Assembly: GCF_009741445.1 (NCBI RefSeq)
Contig: NZ_CP046507.1
Location: 2,170,001 to 2,234,000, forward strand
Direction: 5' to 3'
DNA length: 64,000 nt
DNA from: Mycobacterium avium subsp. avium
GTDB lineage: Bacteria; Actinomycetota; Actinomycetes; Mycobacteriales; Mycobacteriaceae
The notes under the pieces are model-generated. The model worked only from the letters and a program-made list of their open reading frames with translations. It had not been told where the DNA came from and did no database searches. Below, piece after piece: positions 29,579-38,431 of the stretch. The position numbers and the translations under genes are program-made. Within the stretch, counting starts at the first letter, position 1. Each line of letters starts with the position of its first letter.

Positions 29579-29785
29579 GGGTCTGGGATTGGATGTCCTG
29601 GATGCCCAGGACGGTGGGGTGTGGCTAATGTGTTGTTGCAACGGTTGTTGCTTGAAAGGAATGGCCGCCCTGCCGTTTTGGACGGTCCTGGCCACTGATT
29701 GAGATCTGACGCGTACTCGATGACGCTGCTCTAAGGACCTGTTGGCGGGGTTGTCCGCGGGGACTGCGACGACAGGAGTAGCGGT
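29579..29785 (+). ncRNA. candidate bridge (seek) RNA in the IS110 left end
   Basis: IS110-group elements encode a guide RNA in the non-coding end upstream of the transposase. This left end contains a perfect hairpin GTCCTGG-ATGC-CCAGGAC (29595-29612) and further potential stems GCAAC/GTTGC near 29640 and GGCC...GGCC around 29665-29695 enclosing two open loops, the layout expected of target- and donor-binding loops. The folding was done by eye, so boundaries and the pairing to target are not established. Confidence 0.45.
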
Positions 29786-30991
29786 ATGGCCGAACCCGAC
29801 CGAGTGTGGGTGGGTATCGACGTCGGTAAGTCCACTCATCATGCGTGCGCGATCGATGACACCGGAAAGGTGGTGTGGTCGAAGAAAATCCCGAACGAAC
29901 AGGCCGCGATCGAAGACCTGATCGCCCAGGGCGGCCGGATTGCTAACCACGTGGTGTGGGCGATCGATTTGACCTCGCCGCCGGCGGCGCTGCTGATCGC
30001 CGTACTGCTGAGCGCGAAAGCCGAGGTGGTGTATGTGCCGGGCCGCACGGTTAACACGATGAGTCATGCGTTCCGCGGCGAAGGCAAGACCGACGCCAAA
30101 GACGCGCGGGTAATCGCCGAAACCGCTCGGCACCGACGAGATCTGTCCCCGGTCGTACCCGGCGAAGACCTGGTTGCCGAATTGCGGTCGCTGACCGCAT
30201 ACCGGTCGGATCTGATGGCTGACTGGGTGCGAGGCGTGAACCGGCTGCGCTCGATGCTCACCGCCATCTTCCCTGCTCTGGAAGCTGCGTTCGACTACTC
30301 CACCCGCGCGCCGTTGATCCTGGTATCCGCTATGTGCACTCCGGGCGAAATCCGGTCGGCAAAAAGAGCTGGCGTGATCAAGCACCTTCGGAAAAACCGG
30401 GCATGGCCCAACAACATCGACACGATCGCCGACAAGGCGCTCGCCGCGGCAGCAGGCCAGATAATCACCCTTCCCGGCGAAGCCGGAACCGCCGCGCTCA
30501 TCAAGCAACTCGCAGCACGGCTGCTGGACTTGGATCGGCAGATCAAGGACATCGATAAGCAAATCACCAACAAATTTCGTGAGCATCCCAGCGCCGCCAT
30601 CGTCGAGTCGATGCCCGGCATGGGGCCACACCTGGGCGCTGAGTTCCTCGTAATCACCGGCGGCAACATGGCCGCCTTCACCAACCCCGGCCGACTGGCA
30701 TCGTTCGCCGGATTGGTACCCGTCCCACGCGATTCCGGCCGTATCACCGGCAATCTGCATCGGCCCAAGCGCTACAACCGGCGCCTGCGCCGCGTGTTCT
30801 ACCTCGCCGCCCTGTCCAGCCTCAAGATCGAAGGTCCCTCGCGGGCTTTCTACGACCGCAAACGATCCGAGAACCATATCCACACCCAGGCCCTGCTTGC
30901 CCTGGCACGCCGCCACGTCGACGTCCTGTGGGCACTGCTGCGCGACAACAGAACCTGGCAACCCCAGCAACCAACCGTGGCAGCTGCCTGA
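29786..30991 (+). CDS. IS110-family transposase (first copy)
   Basis: 401-aa DEDD transposase: an N-terminal RuvC-like domain with Asp in VWVGIDVGKS, Asp in VVWAIDLTSP and Asp pair in GKTDAKDARV, a coiled-coil middle (LIKQLAARLLDLDRQIKDID) and a C-terminal transposase_20 domain (SMPGMGPHLGAEFL... RLASFAGLVPVPRDSG). It is full length and shows no lesion, so the element may be active. It is related to but clearly different from the second copy at 49924. Confidence 0.93.
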   Translation: MAEPDRVWVGIDVGKSTHHACAIDDTGKVVWSKKIPNEQAAIEDLIAQGGRIANHVVWAIDLTSPPAALLIAVLLSAKAEVVYVPGRTVNTMSHAFRGEGKTDAKDARVIAETARHRRDLSPVVPGEDLVAELRSLTAYRSDLMADWVRGVNRLRSMLTAIFPALEAAFDYSTRAPLILVSAMCTPGEIRSAKRAGVIKHLRKNRAWPNNIDTIADKALAAAAGQIITLPGEAGTAALIKQLAARLLDLDRQIKDIDKQITNKFREHPSAAIVESMPGMGPHLGAEFLVITGGNMAAFTNPGRLASFAGLVPVPRDSGRITGNLHRPKRYNRRLRRVFYLAALSSLKIEGPSRAFYDRKRSENHIHTQALLALARRHVDVLWALLRDNRTWQPQQPTVAAA

Positions 30992-31340
30992 CGCACTCAC
31001 CGGGCGTCCTCACCGCTTGACACGCTCATTGAGATTCCTTTCGTCTCGAACAATTGCCCCCCGGAAGGGCCTTTCGCAGATAATCCGGCAAATAGCCAAC
31101 AAATCTTCGACTTAAACACCGGCGTCCCGAATCAACCGCTCAACCGACGCAAACGCGGGCAAATGGCATTACTTACCCCGACGACGTCTTCGGCCTCAGC
31201 TCATAACAGCCGTCTCAGCACTCACACCGGCAACCGCGCTCCGGGCGCGATTAGGCGCTGCCCCGCCGGGTAGTCGTCGGCAAGGGCGTCCGCCCGCCCG
31301 GAAGGACGCGAGTCGAGATATCCGCGAAGGGAGCAGTCGG
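30992..31340. other. IS right end and displaced upstream region of the MPT63-like gene
   Basis: No gene seen. The first ~45 bases are the IS110 right end. The remainder is AT-richer than its surroundings (ACAATTGCC, AACAAATCTTCGACTTAAAC) and probably holds the native promoter of the MPT63-like gene, now about 1.46 kb away from it, plus the promoter of the small gene at 31341. Confidence 0.45.
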
Positions 31341-31517
31341 GTGCAACGCGGCAACTCCAAGCACAGTTCACGCCAAGACGACGAGCTCAAGCACGAATTG
31401 GACGGCACCGTCCGAGGTAACCGGACCAGCCGCAGCGAGGAATGGCGCGATCCGGAACCGCCGGCCGACGACGACCCGGACGTGCCGACCGCCGGCCCCA
31501 GCCGGCGCGAATCCTGA
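31341..31517 (+). CDS. small conserved hydrophilic protein
   Basis: 58-codon frame starting at GTG 31341 with AAGGGAG 7-8 bases upstream. The product (QRGNSKHSSRQDDELKHELDG, then TSRSEEWRDPEPPADDDP) is highly charged and matches a widespread actinobacterial small-protein pattern of the form KHS-R-DDEL-HE...EEWRDPEPP, which I recognise but cannot name. It lies 59 bp before an SDR gene in the same direction. Confidence 0.6.
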   Translation: MQRGNSKHSSRQDDELKHELDGTVRGNRTSRSEEWRDPEPPADDDPDVPTAGPSRRES

Positions 31518-31576
31518 AGCGGCAGATGGCCGCCGAGGCAATGGACGACGAATTTTCGAGCAGCTGAGGAAATCCG

Positions 31577-32416
31577 ATGGGCTTTGTGGCGCAGCAACAA
31601 TCAGTCCCGGGCGTGCAGGCGAAGATGGAACCAATTCCGGACTGTGGTGAAAACAGTTACCGGGGTTCGGGAAAACTGCTCGGCAAAAAGGCGATCATCA
31701 CCGGCGGCGACAGCGGCATCGGCAGGGCGGTGACGATCGCCTACGCCCGCGAGGGCGCCGACGTGCTGATCGCCTACCTCAACGAGGACGACGACGCGCG
31801 CGACGTGGCCCGCCACGTCACCGACGCCGGCCGCAAATGCGTGCTGGTGCCCGGCGACCTATCCGATCCCGCCCACTGCCGGGCGGTGGTGGACCGCGCG
31901 GTGCGGGAGCTGGGCGGGGTGGACATCCTGGTCAACAACGCCGCCTATCAAATGATGCACAAGAACCTCGACGAGATCAGCGACGAGGAGTGGGACTACA
32001 CCTTCCGGCTCAACGTCGGCGCTTATTTCTACCTGACCAAGGCCGCGCTGCCGCATCTGCGCGCCGGCTCGTCGATCATCGGCAGCTCCTCGGTGAACTC
32101 CGATACGCCCAATCCCACCCTGGCGCCCTACGCGGCCACCAAGGCGGCCATCGCCAACTTCTCGGCCAGCCTGGCCCAGCTGCTGGGAGACAAGGGAATT
32201 CGGGTCAACAGCGTGGCGCCGGGGCCGATCTGGACACCGCTGATCCCGTCCACCATGCCGCCGGACAGCGTGGAGTCGTTCGGCGACAACGTGCCGCTGG
32301 GCCGCGCCGGGCAGCCGGCCGAACTGGCGCCCATCTACGTGCTGCTGGCCTCCGACGAGGCGAGCTACATCTCCGGGGCGCGGGTCGCCGTCACCGGCGG
32401 ACGGCCCATCCTCTAG
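31577..32416 (+). CDS. SDR oxidoreductase of the YghA/general-stress type
   Basis: 279-aa NAD(P)-dependent SDR with the N-terminal extension typical of the stress-induced YghA/Ymr226-like subgroup (MEPIPDCGENSYRGSGKLLGKKAIITGG). TGGDSGIG is the cofactor motif, NNAA follows, and the catalytic residues are Ser in IGSSSVNS and YAATKAA. The C-terminus GRPIL is cut to the usual length. It may form an operon with the small gene at 31341. Substrate unknown. Confidence 0.9.
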   Translation: MGFVAQQQSVPGVQAKMEPIPDCGENSYRGSGKLLGKKAIITGGDSGIGRAVTIAYAREGADVLIAYLNEDDDARDVARHVTDAGRKCVLVPGDLSDPAHCRAVVDRAVRELGGVDILVNNAAYQMMHKNLDEISDEEWDYTFRLNVGAYFYLTKAALPHLRAGSSIIGSSSVNSDTPNPTLAPYAATKAAIANFSASLAQLLGDKGIRVNSVAPGPIWTPLIPSTMPPDSVESFGDNVPLGRAGQPAELAPIYVLLASDEASYISGARVAVTGGRPIL

Positions 32417-32506
32417 CACCAAAGGCATTGGGCCGCTTGACGTTGCCCACCGGCCGGGCGGTTAAACCGGTGAAAACACCGGAGCCGCCGCTGGTTTGGC
32501 GTGCGG

Positions 32507-32920
32507 TCAGCGGGCCCGCGCCCGGCGGTTGTGCTTCTTGATCGCGTCGACCAACTCGGACTTGGTCATCGTCGAGCGGCCCCGGACATCGAGTCGGCGG
32601 GCCACGTCCAGCAGGTGCTTCTTGCTCGCGTTGGCGTCGACGCCCTCGGCCGACGCACCGGACGCCCGCGGGCCACCGCTGCGGGCCCGCTGGTCGGAGG
32701 GACCCTTCTTCGCCTTGGGCTCCCAGTGGTCGCCGACCTTCTCGAAACTGTGTTTGACCGCCGAGTAGGCCACCCGGTGGGCGCGTTCCTCGCTGCCGTA
32801 CTCCTGCGCGGCCGCGTCATGGGCTTTGGCGAACGTCCGCTGCGCCTTGGCGCTGGAACGTTGCAGGGTGCTGGGCAATTCGCCCTTCTTGGGCGCGCCG
32901 CCCTTGGTCGTCTTGGGCAT
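32507..32920 (-). CDS. ChaB-family protein with C-terminal SAP/Rho-N-like domain
   Basis: 137 aa. The N-terminal ChaB domain (ELPSTLQRSSAKAQRTFAKAHDAAAQEYG...RVAYSAVKHSFEKVGDHWEPK) resembles a cation-transport regulator fold of unclear function; the C-terminal 40 residues (SKKHLLDVARRLDVRGRSTMTKSELVDAIKKHNR) look like a Rho-N or SAP-type nucleic-acid-binding helix pair. A basic, Ser/Arg-rich linker joins them. Probably a DNA- or RNA-associated stress protein; this role is inferred. Confidence 0.85.
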   Translation of the reverse strand: MPKTTKGGAPKKGELPSTLQRSSAKAQRTFAKAHDAAAQEYGSEERAHRVAYSAVKHSFEKVGDHWEPKAKKGPSDQRARSGGPRASGASAEGVDANASKKHLLDVARRLDVRGRSTMTKSELVDAIKKHNRRARAR

Positions 32921-33021
32921 CGGACCTCCTCGTGTGCCACCCGACTGGTTACCGCCGGACGGTTACCCCGTTGCGGGGCCGGCAATCACGCCGGCGAACG
33001 CGCGCATCGGGGCGCCGCGAT

Positions 33022-33040
33022 ATGTCAAGATCGTTGACAT
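33022..33040. promoter_or_regulatory. perfect palindromic operator over the marR start
   Basis: ATGTCAA-GATCG-TTGACAT: 7-base arms, 5-base spacer, perfect dyad. Its right arm runs into the first base pair of the MarR start codon (ATG 33039). Arm length and spacing suit a MarR dimer, and the position would block initiation or a leaderless start, so autorepression is the obvious reading. Confidence 0.7.
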
Positions 33041-33461
33041 GACTGAGGCCGACGACGCGCCGCTGGGTTACCTGCTGTACCGGGTGGGGGCCGCGCTGCG
33101 CCCGGAGGTTTCCGGGGCGCTGGGCCCGCTGGGTTTGACCCTGCCCGAATTCGTTTGCCTGCGCATTCTTTCGATGTTCCCGGGCATGTCGAGTGCGGAG
33201 TTGTCCCGCCGCGCGGGCGTCACCCCGCAGGCGATGAACACGGTGCTGCGCCGGCTGCAGGAGGTCGGCGCGGTGGCGCGGCCGTCGTCGGTGTCGTCCG
33301 GGCGCTCGCTGCCGGCCCACCTGACCGGCGCGGGCCGCACCCTGCTCAAGCGGGCCGAAGCCGCGGTGCGCGGCGCCGATGCCCGAATCCTGGCCAAGCT
33401 CACCGAGACTCAGCAGCGCGAGTTCAAACGAATGCTGCAGAAACTGGGCTCCGACGGCTGA
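33039..33461 (+). CDS. MarR-family transcriptional regulator, Rv2887-like
   Basis: 140-aa winged-helix repressor. The DNA-binding part is SSAELSRRAGVTPQAMNTVLRRLQEVGAVARP followed by the wing SSGRSLPAHLTGAG; N- and C-terminal helices form the dimer interface. Its length and place before amiC match Rv2887, which in M. tuberculosis controls a small-molecule methyltransferase gene. No ribosome-binding site is visible before ATG 33039; instead a palindrome overlaps the start, consistent with autoregulation on a short or leaderless mRNA. Confidence 0.9.
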   Translation: MTEADDAPLGYLLYRVGAALRPEVSGALGPLGLTLPEFVCLRILSMFPGMSSAELSRRAGVTPQAMNTVLRRLQEVGAVARPSSVSSGRSLPAHLTGAGRTLLKRAEAAVRGADARILAKLTETQQREFKRMLQKLGSDG

Positions 33462-34880
33462 TCAGGCGGCCTGGATGCGCGGCCACGGCCGCGCCTCTTC
33501 CAGCTCGTAGGCCAGCTGCAGCAGCAACGCCTCCTGGCCAATGTCGGCCGACAGCATCATGCCGACCGGCATGCCGTGCTCGGACTGCGCCAACGGCAGC
33601 GAGATGGCCGGCTCGCCGGTGACGTTGTGCAGCGGGGTGAACGACACCCAGTCGATCAACCTGCTGATCACCTGCTGGTAGTCGGTCGGCGCCAGGAAAC
33701 CGATGCGCGGCGTCTCGTCGGCGACGGTCGGGGTCAGCGCCGCGTCGTAGATGCCGAACAGGGGCGCGGTGCGCCGTCGCGCCCGGCGCAGCCGCGCGAT
33801 CGCCAGCGGCAGGCGGTGCAGGTTGCGGCTGGTGTGCCGGTACAGGCCCCGGGTCAGGCTGTCCAGCTTGTCGCGGTCGAACGTCGGGCCGAACAGGTGC
33901 CGGCCGCTGCGCACCTGGGCCAGCGCCAAAAACCCCCAATACAGCACGAAATCGTCGACGAAGCTGGCCGCGACCGGGGGCTCGTCGAGGTGTTCGACCC
34001 GGTGGCCGAGCTCCTCGAGCAGGCCGGCCGTCTTGAGCGTCAGCTCCCGGATCCGCGGACTGCACTCGCGCTGGATCGACCGGGTCAACACTGCGATCCG
34101 CAGCCGCTGGCGGCCCGGGCCCGTGACGTCGCCGATCGGCGCCAGCCTGGGGTTGCGCCAGATCCGCTCGGCCTCCCGGTAGAACGCCGCGGTGTCGCGC
34201 ACCGAACGCGTCACCACCCCGTTGGCCACCACCCCGACCGGCATCCGGCGCAGCGTGGCATCCAGCGGCAGCCGCCCGCGCGACGGCTTGAGACCGACCA
34301 GCCCGTTGCAGGCCGCCGGGATGCGGATGGAGCCGCCGCCGTCGTTGGCGTGCGCGATCGGCACCACGCCGGCGGCGACGAACGCGCCCGATCCCGACGA
34401 CGACGCCCCGGCGGTGTAGTCGGTGTCCCACGGGTTACGGACCGGGCCCAGCCGGGGATGCTCGGCCGCCGCGCTGAAACCGAACTCCGACAGCTGCGTC
34501 TTGCCCACCGAGATCAGCCCGGTGGCCAGGTACAGCCGGGTGAACACGCTGTCTGCGACGGCGTTGTACGACGTCCACGCGTCGGTGCCGTGCATGGTGG
34601 GCTGGCCGGCGACGTCGATGTTGTCCTTGATGAACGTCGGGGCGCCGTCGAAAAACGCGGAGAAACCGGCGGGCGGGTCGGGCCGCTCGGCGGCCGCCCG
34701 CGCCTGCTGAAAAGCCGCGTACGCCAAGCCATTCAGCATCGGGTCGACGGCCTCGGTGCGCGCGATCGCGGCCTCGACCACCTCGGCCCGGCTCACCCGA
34801 CCGGCTCGGAGGGCGTCGGCCAGCCCGACCGCGTCGAGGTCGCCGAGGGCGTCGTCGCCGAACGCGTGCACGTGTCGCAT
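33462..34880 (-). CDS. amiC: amidase, AmiC-like
   Basis: Amidase-signature hydrolase, 472 aa. The catalytic Ser-cisSer-Lys triad is readable: Lys in PTFIKDNIDVAG, cis-Ser and Ser in TAGASSSGSGAF. GSIRIPAACNGLVGLKPSRGR is the glycine-rich signature region. It hydrolyses an amide; natural substrate unknown. It ends at the base after the convergent marR stop, as in Rv2887-Rv2888c. Confidence 0.94.
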   Translation of the reverse strand: MRHVHAFGDDALGDLDAVGLADALRAGRVSRAEVVEAAIARTEAVDPMLNGLAYAAFQQARAAAERPDPPAGFSAFFDGAPTFIKDNIDVAGQPTMHGTDAWTSYNAVADSVFTRLYLATGLISVGKTQLSEFGFSAAAEHPRLGPVRNPWDTDYTAGASSSGSGAFVAAGVVPIAHANDGGGSIRIPAACNGLVGLKPSRGRLPLDATLRRMPVGVVANGVVTRSVRDTAAFYREAERIWRNPRLAPIGDVTGPGRQRLRIAVLTRSIQRECSPRIRELTLKTAGLLEELGHRVEHLDEPPVAASFVDDFVLYWGFLALAQVRSGRHLFGPTFDRDKLDSLTRGLYRHTSRNLHRLPLAIARLRRARRRTAPLFGIYDAALTPTVADETPRIGFLAPTDYQQVISRLIDWVSFTPLHNVTGEPAISLPLAQSEHGMPVGMMLSADIGQEALLLQLAYELEEARPWPRIQAA

Positions 34881-34942
34881 GCACCGACGCTAACCCGCGC
34901 GGGCACGCCGTCGGGAGGTTTTGTGCCGCCGCGCGCGACCGG

Positions 34943-35770
34943 TCAGGCCTGGCCGACCTCGAAGCGCACGAACCGGGTGACGGTCACGCCGGCCTCGTCG
35001 AGCAGCGCCTTGACGGTCTTCTTGCTGTCGGACACCGACGGCTGCTCGAGCAGCACGGCGTCCTTGAAGAAGCCGTTCAACCGGCCCTCGACGATCTTGG
35101 GCAGCGCCTGCTCCGGCTTGCCCTCCGCCTTGGCCGTCTCCTCGGCGATGCGGCGCTCGCTGGCCACCACGTCCTCGGGCACGTCGCCGCGGGACAGGTA
35201 GCGGGCCTTGAGCGCGGCGATCTGCAGCGCGACCGCGTGGGCGGCCTCTTTGTCGCTGTCTTTGCCCGAGCCCTGGTACTCGACCAGCACGCCGACCGCG
35301 GGCGGCAGGTCGGCCGCCCGCCGGTGCAGGTAGGCCTCGACGGTGCCGTCGAAGTGCGCGACGCGGCGCAGCTCCAGCTTCTCGCCGATCTTGGCCGACA
35401 GCTCGGCGATCGCCTGCTCGACGGTCGTGTCACCGATTTTCGCGGCTTTCAGCGCGTCGACGTCGGTGGCCTTCGAGGACGCGGCCGCCGCCACGATCTG
35501 GTCGGCAAGCGCCTGGAATTCGGCGTTCTTGGCGACGAAGTCGGTCTCGCTGTTCAGCTCGATCAGCGCGCCGCCCTGGGCGGCCACCAGGCCCTCGGCC
35601 GTCGCCCGCTCGGCGCGCTTGCCGACGTCCTTGGCGCCCTTGATCCGCAGCGCCTCGACCGCCTTGTCGAAGTCGCCGTCGGATTCGGCCAGGGCGTTCT
35701 TGCAGTCGAGCATGCCGGCACCGGTGAGTTCCCGAAGCCGCTTGACGTCGGCAGCGGTGAAGTTGGCCAA
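34943..35770 (-). CDS. tsf: elongation factor Ts
   Basis: Guanine-nucleotide exchange factor for EF-Tu. [27 protein letters not shown] is the N-terminal UBA-like domain and SETDFVAKN the conserved core motif; the 275-aa length is standard for actinobacteria. It follows rpsB by 13 bp in the classic rpsB-tsf operon. Confidence 0.97.
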   Translation of the reverse strand: MANFTAADVKRLRELTGAGMLDCKNALAESDGDFDKAVEALRIKGAKDVGKRAERATAEGLVAAQGGALIELNSETDFVAKNAEFQALADQIVAAAASSKATDVDALKAAKIGDTTVEQAIAELSAKIGEKLELRRVAHFDGTVEAYLHRRAADLPPAVGVLVEYQGSGKDSDKEAAHAVALQIAALKARYLSRGDVPEDVVASERRIAEETAKAEGKPEQALPKIVEGRLNGFFKDAVLLEQPSVSDSKKTVKALLDEAGVTVTRFVRFEVGQA

Positions 35771-35783
35771 TGGTCAGCCTTCC

Positions 35784-36614
35784 TTAGGAGGGGTCGGTGG
35801 TGGGTTCGGGTGCGCCCGCTTCGGTGGGGGCGGCTGTCGCAGTGGCCGAGGCGAGCAGCTCCTGCTCCCACTCGGCGAGCGGCTCGGCGGCCTCGACCTC
35901 CGGCTTGCCGTCACCGCGGCCCACGCCGGCGCGGGCCTGCAGGCCCTCGGCGACCGCGGAGGCGATCACCTTGGTCAGCAGCGCGGCGCTGCGGATGGCG
36001 TCGTCGTTGCCCGGGATCGGGTAGTCGACCTCGTCGGGGTCGCAGTTGGTGTCCAGGATCGCGATGACCGGGATGCCCAGCTTGCGGGCCTCGCCGACGG
36101 CGATGTGCTCCTTGTTGGTGTCGACGACCCAGATCGCCGACGGCACCTTGCTCATGTCGCGGATACCGCCGAGGCTGCGCTCGAGCTTGTTCTTCTCGCG
36201 GGTCAGCCCGAGGATCTCCTTCTTGGTGCGGCCCTCGAAGCCGCCGGTCTGCTCCATGGCCTCGAGTTCCTTGAGGCGTTGCAGCCGCTTGTGCACGGTG
36301 GAGAAGTTGGTCAGCATGCCGCCGAGCCAGCGCTGGTTGACGTACGGCATGCCGACCCGGGTCGCTTCTGCCGCAATGGATTCCTGCGCCTGCTTCTTGG
36401 TGCCGACGAACAGCACGGTGCCGCCGTGGGCGACGGTTTCCTTGACGAACTCGTACGCCTTGTCGATGAACGTCAGCGTCTGCTGCAGGTCGATGATGTA
36501 GATGCCATTGCGGTCGGTGAAGATGAACCGCTTCATCTTGGGGTTCCAGCGACGGGTCTGGTGCCCGAAGTGGGTGCCGCTGTCGAGCAGCTGCTTCATG
36601 GTGACTACGGCCAT
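35784..36614 (-). CDS. rpsB: 30S ribosomal protein S2
   Basis: Small-subunit protein needed for S1 docking (or its actinobacterial equivalent) and 30S assembly. [24 protein letters not shown] and [20 protein letters not shown] are diagnostic, as is the [22 protein letters not shown] block. 276 aa with an Ala/Thr-rich variable tail. First gene of the rpsB-tsf operon. Confidence 0.97.
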   Translation of the reverse strand: MAVVTMKQLLDSGTHFGHQTRRWNPKMKRFIFTDRNGIYIIDLQQTLTFIDKAYEFVKETVAHGGTVLFVGTKKQAQESIAAEATRVGMPYVNQRWLGGMLTNFSTVHKRLQRLKELEAMEQTGGFEGRTKKEILGLTREKNKLERSLGGIRDMSKVPSAIWVVDTNKEHIAVGEARKLGIPVIAILDTNCDPDEVDYPIPGNDDAIRSAALLTKVIASAVAEGLQARAGVGRGDGKPEVEAAEPLAEWEQELLASATATAAPTEAGAPEPTTDPS

Positions 36615-36888
36615 GGAGGTGCCTCACTTGTGTCGGTTGTCGCCCGGCATCGGGTGAGGCCGGGCCCTGGCGCCTGCGGCGATGCCGAACCCAGCCCGGA
36701 AACCCGGGTGGGACCGGTCGGCATGCGGTGCGATCTCCTCGTGGAAACTCCGAGACGCGATGCAGACGCGCGAAGTCAGCCCGCGGACGAGCTGCGACCA
36801 GCAGTTTACACCCATTCAGCAGGTGCTTTTTCCACAGCCGCCGCGGCCGTGACTGGCGGCGCCGCCGCCGCGGCGCTGAACTCGGTGC
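36615..36888. other. divergent intergenic region, rpsB / M23 peptidase
   Basis: About 270 bases holding the rpsB promoter and leader on the minus strand and the upstream region of the peptidase gene on the plus strand. No further gene, tRNA or obvious repeat is seen. M. tuberculosis has its rpsB leader in the same place. Confidence 0.5.
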
Positions 36889-37392
36889 GTGCGGTGGGCG
36901 GCGCTGATGCTGGTCGTGGGCCTGGTCGGCGCGGTCCCGGCGGCGGCCGGCGATCTTCGCCTGGAGTGGCCGCTGCGCCCGCCGCCGGTGGTGGTGCGGG
37001 CGTTCGACGCCCCGGCCCAGGACTGGCATCCCGGCCACCGCGGCGTCGATCTGGCCGGCACCGCCGGTCAGCCGGTGTACGCGGCGGGCGCGGGGACCGT
37101 GGTGTTCGCCGGGCTGCTCGCCGGGCGGCCGGTGGTGTCGGTGGCACATCCCGGCGGGCTGCGCACCAGCTACGAGCCGGTCCGGGCGGTGGTGCGGGTC
37201 GGGCAGCCGGTGACGGCGCAGACGGTGCTGGGCGAGCTGCTGCCCGGGCACCCCGGCTGCCGGGCCTCTCCAGCTGGAGGGGCCTGCCTGCACTGGGGCG
37301 CGATGTGGGGTCCGGCGTCGGGCGCACGCTACGTCGATCCGCTGGGCCTGGTCGCGTCCACCCCGATCCGGCTCAAGCCGCTGGGCGGTTGA
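36889..37392 (+). CDS. M23-family peptidase-like exported protein, Rv2891-like
   Basis: 167 aa with a signal peptide (AALMLVVGLVGAVPAAAG) and one M23/LytM fold. The zinc ligands His and Asp are in HRGVDLAG, a catalytic His in VSVAHPGG and the last zinc His in CLHWG. The first His of the family's HxH pair is Cys here, so lytic activity needs testing; it could instead be a non-catalytic cell-wall binder. It is shorter than the roughly 249-aa Rv2891 I remember, mainly at the N-terminus. PPE45 and Rv2893 equivalents are absent downstream. Confidence 0.85.
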   Translation: MRWAALMLVVGLVGAVPAAAGDLRLEWPLRPPPVVVRAFDAPAQDWHPGHRGVDLAGTAGQPVYAAGAGTVVFAGLLAGRPVVSVAHPGGLRTSYEPVRAVVRVGQPVTAQTVLGELLPGHPGCRASPAGGACLHWGAMWGPASGARYVDPLGLVASTPIRLKPLGG

Positions 37393-37492
37393 GCGCGCTC
37401 GAGTGTTGCACCTCGGCGTTCGGTGTTGCATCGCGGCGCGGATCGTCGGCGTGTCGCCGCCCAGGGTTCACACTCGACGCGCGCGTCGCCGG

Positions 37493-38398
37493 TCAGGCCC
37501 GCGGATGGGCCTGGTCGTGCACGGCGCGCAGCCGCGAGACCGCGACATGGGTGTAGAGCTGGGTGGTGGCCAGGCTGGAATGACCCAGCAGTTCCTGGAC
37601 CACCCGCAGGTCGGCGCCGCCTTCCAGGAGGTGGGTGGCCGCGCTGTGGCGCAGCCCGTGCGGTCCCATGTCCGGCGCGCCGCTGACCGCCGCGATCGTC
37701 TGGTGCACCACGGTGCGGGCCTGGCGGACGTCGAGCCGGCGGCCGCGGGCGCCCAGCAGCAGCGCCGGGCCGGACTCCGCGTTCGCCAGGGCGGGCCGCC
37801 CGTCGGCCAGCCACGCGTGCAGCGCCTCGCCGGCCGGCGCCCCGAACGGGACGCTGCGCTGCTTGTTGCCCTTGCCCAGGACGCGGACCAGCCGGCGCCC
37901 GGTGTCCACGTCGTCGATGTCCAGGCCACACAGCTCGCTGACCCGGATCCCGGTGGCATACAGCATCTCGACGATCAGCCGGTCCCGCAACGCGATCGGA
38001 TCTCCTTGTGCCGCACCGGTTTTAGCGGCGGCCATGGCGCCCAGCGCCTGGTCCTGGCGCAGCACCGCGGGCAGGGTGCGGTGCGTCTTGGGCACCTGCA
38101 GCCGAGCCGCCGGGTCCGCGGTCAGCAGGCCGCGCCGCACGGCCCAGGCGGTGAACGCCTTGACCGCCGAGGTGCGGCGGGCCAGCGTGGTGCGGGCGAC
38201 GCCGCCGGCGGCGGCCGCGGACAGCCAGGAGCGCAGCAGGGGCAGGCTCAGCCCGTCCAGGCCCGTGCCGCGCTCACCGGCGAAGGCCAGCAGCGAGCGC
38301 AGGTCGCCGAGGTAGGCGCGGCGGGTGTGCGCCGAACGCCCGCACTGCAGCGCCAGGTACTCGTCGAACTCCTCGAGGATCGGTTCGCTGTCCGGCAC
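37493..38398 (-). CDS. xerC: tyrosine recombinase XerC
   Basis: Chromosome-dimer resolution recombinase acting with XerD at dif. 301 aa: an N-terminal SAM-like core-binding domain ([17 protein letters not shown]) and the catalytic domain with Arg in ATGIRVSEL, Lys in [23 protein letters not shown] (HxxR), the His of [12 protein letters not shown] and the nucleophile Tyr in the same block. Corresponds to Rv2894c. Confidence 0.95.
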   Translation of the reverse strand: MPDSEPILEEFDEYLALQCGRSAHTRRAYLGDLRSLLAFAGERGTGLDGLSLPLLRSWLSAAAAGGVARTTLARRTSAVKAFTAWAVRRGLLTADPAARLQVPKTHRTLPAVLRQDQALGAMAAAKTGAAQGDPIALRDRLIVEMLYATGIRVSELCGLDIDDVDTGRRLVRVLGKGNKQRSVPFGAPAGEALHAWLADGRPALANAESGPALLLGARGRRLDVRQARTVVHQTIAAVSGAPDMGPHGLRHSAATHLLEGGADLRVVQELLGHSSLATTQLYTHVAVSRLRAVHDQAHPRA

Positions 38399-38431
38399 TC
38401 CCCCACGCTGGCAGAAACCGGGCGGCCGGAC

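Larger units (their letters stand above)
29579..31034 (+). mobile_element. IS110-family insertion sequence (first copy)
   Basis: About 1.46 kb with a single transposase gene, a long non-coding left end (about 205 bases) and a short right end (about 45 bases). TTCCTT occurs at both junctions (29573-29578 and 31035-31040); exact ends are ambiguous by some 15 bases because CATTG also occurs near both. It has no terminal inverted repeats, as usual for IS110. It sits between the MPT63-like start codon and its native upstream region. Confidence 0.8.
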
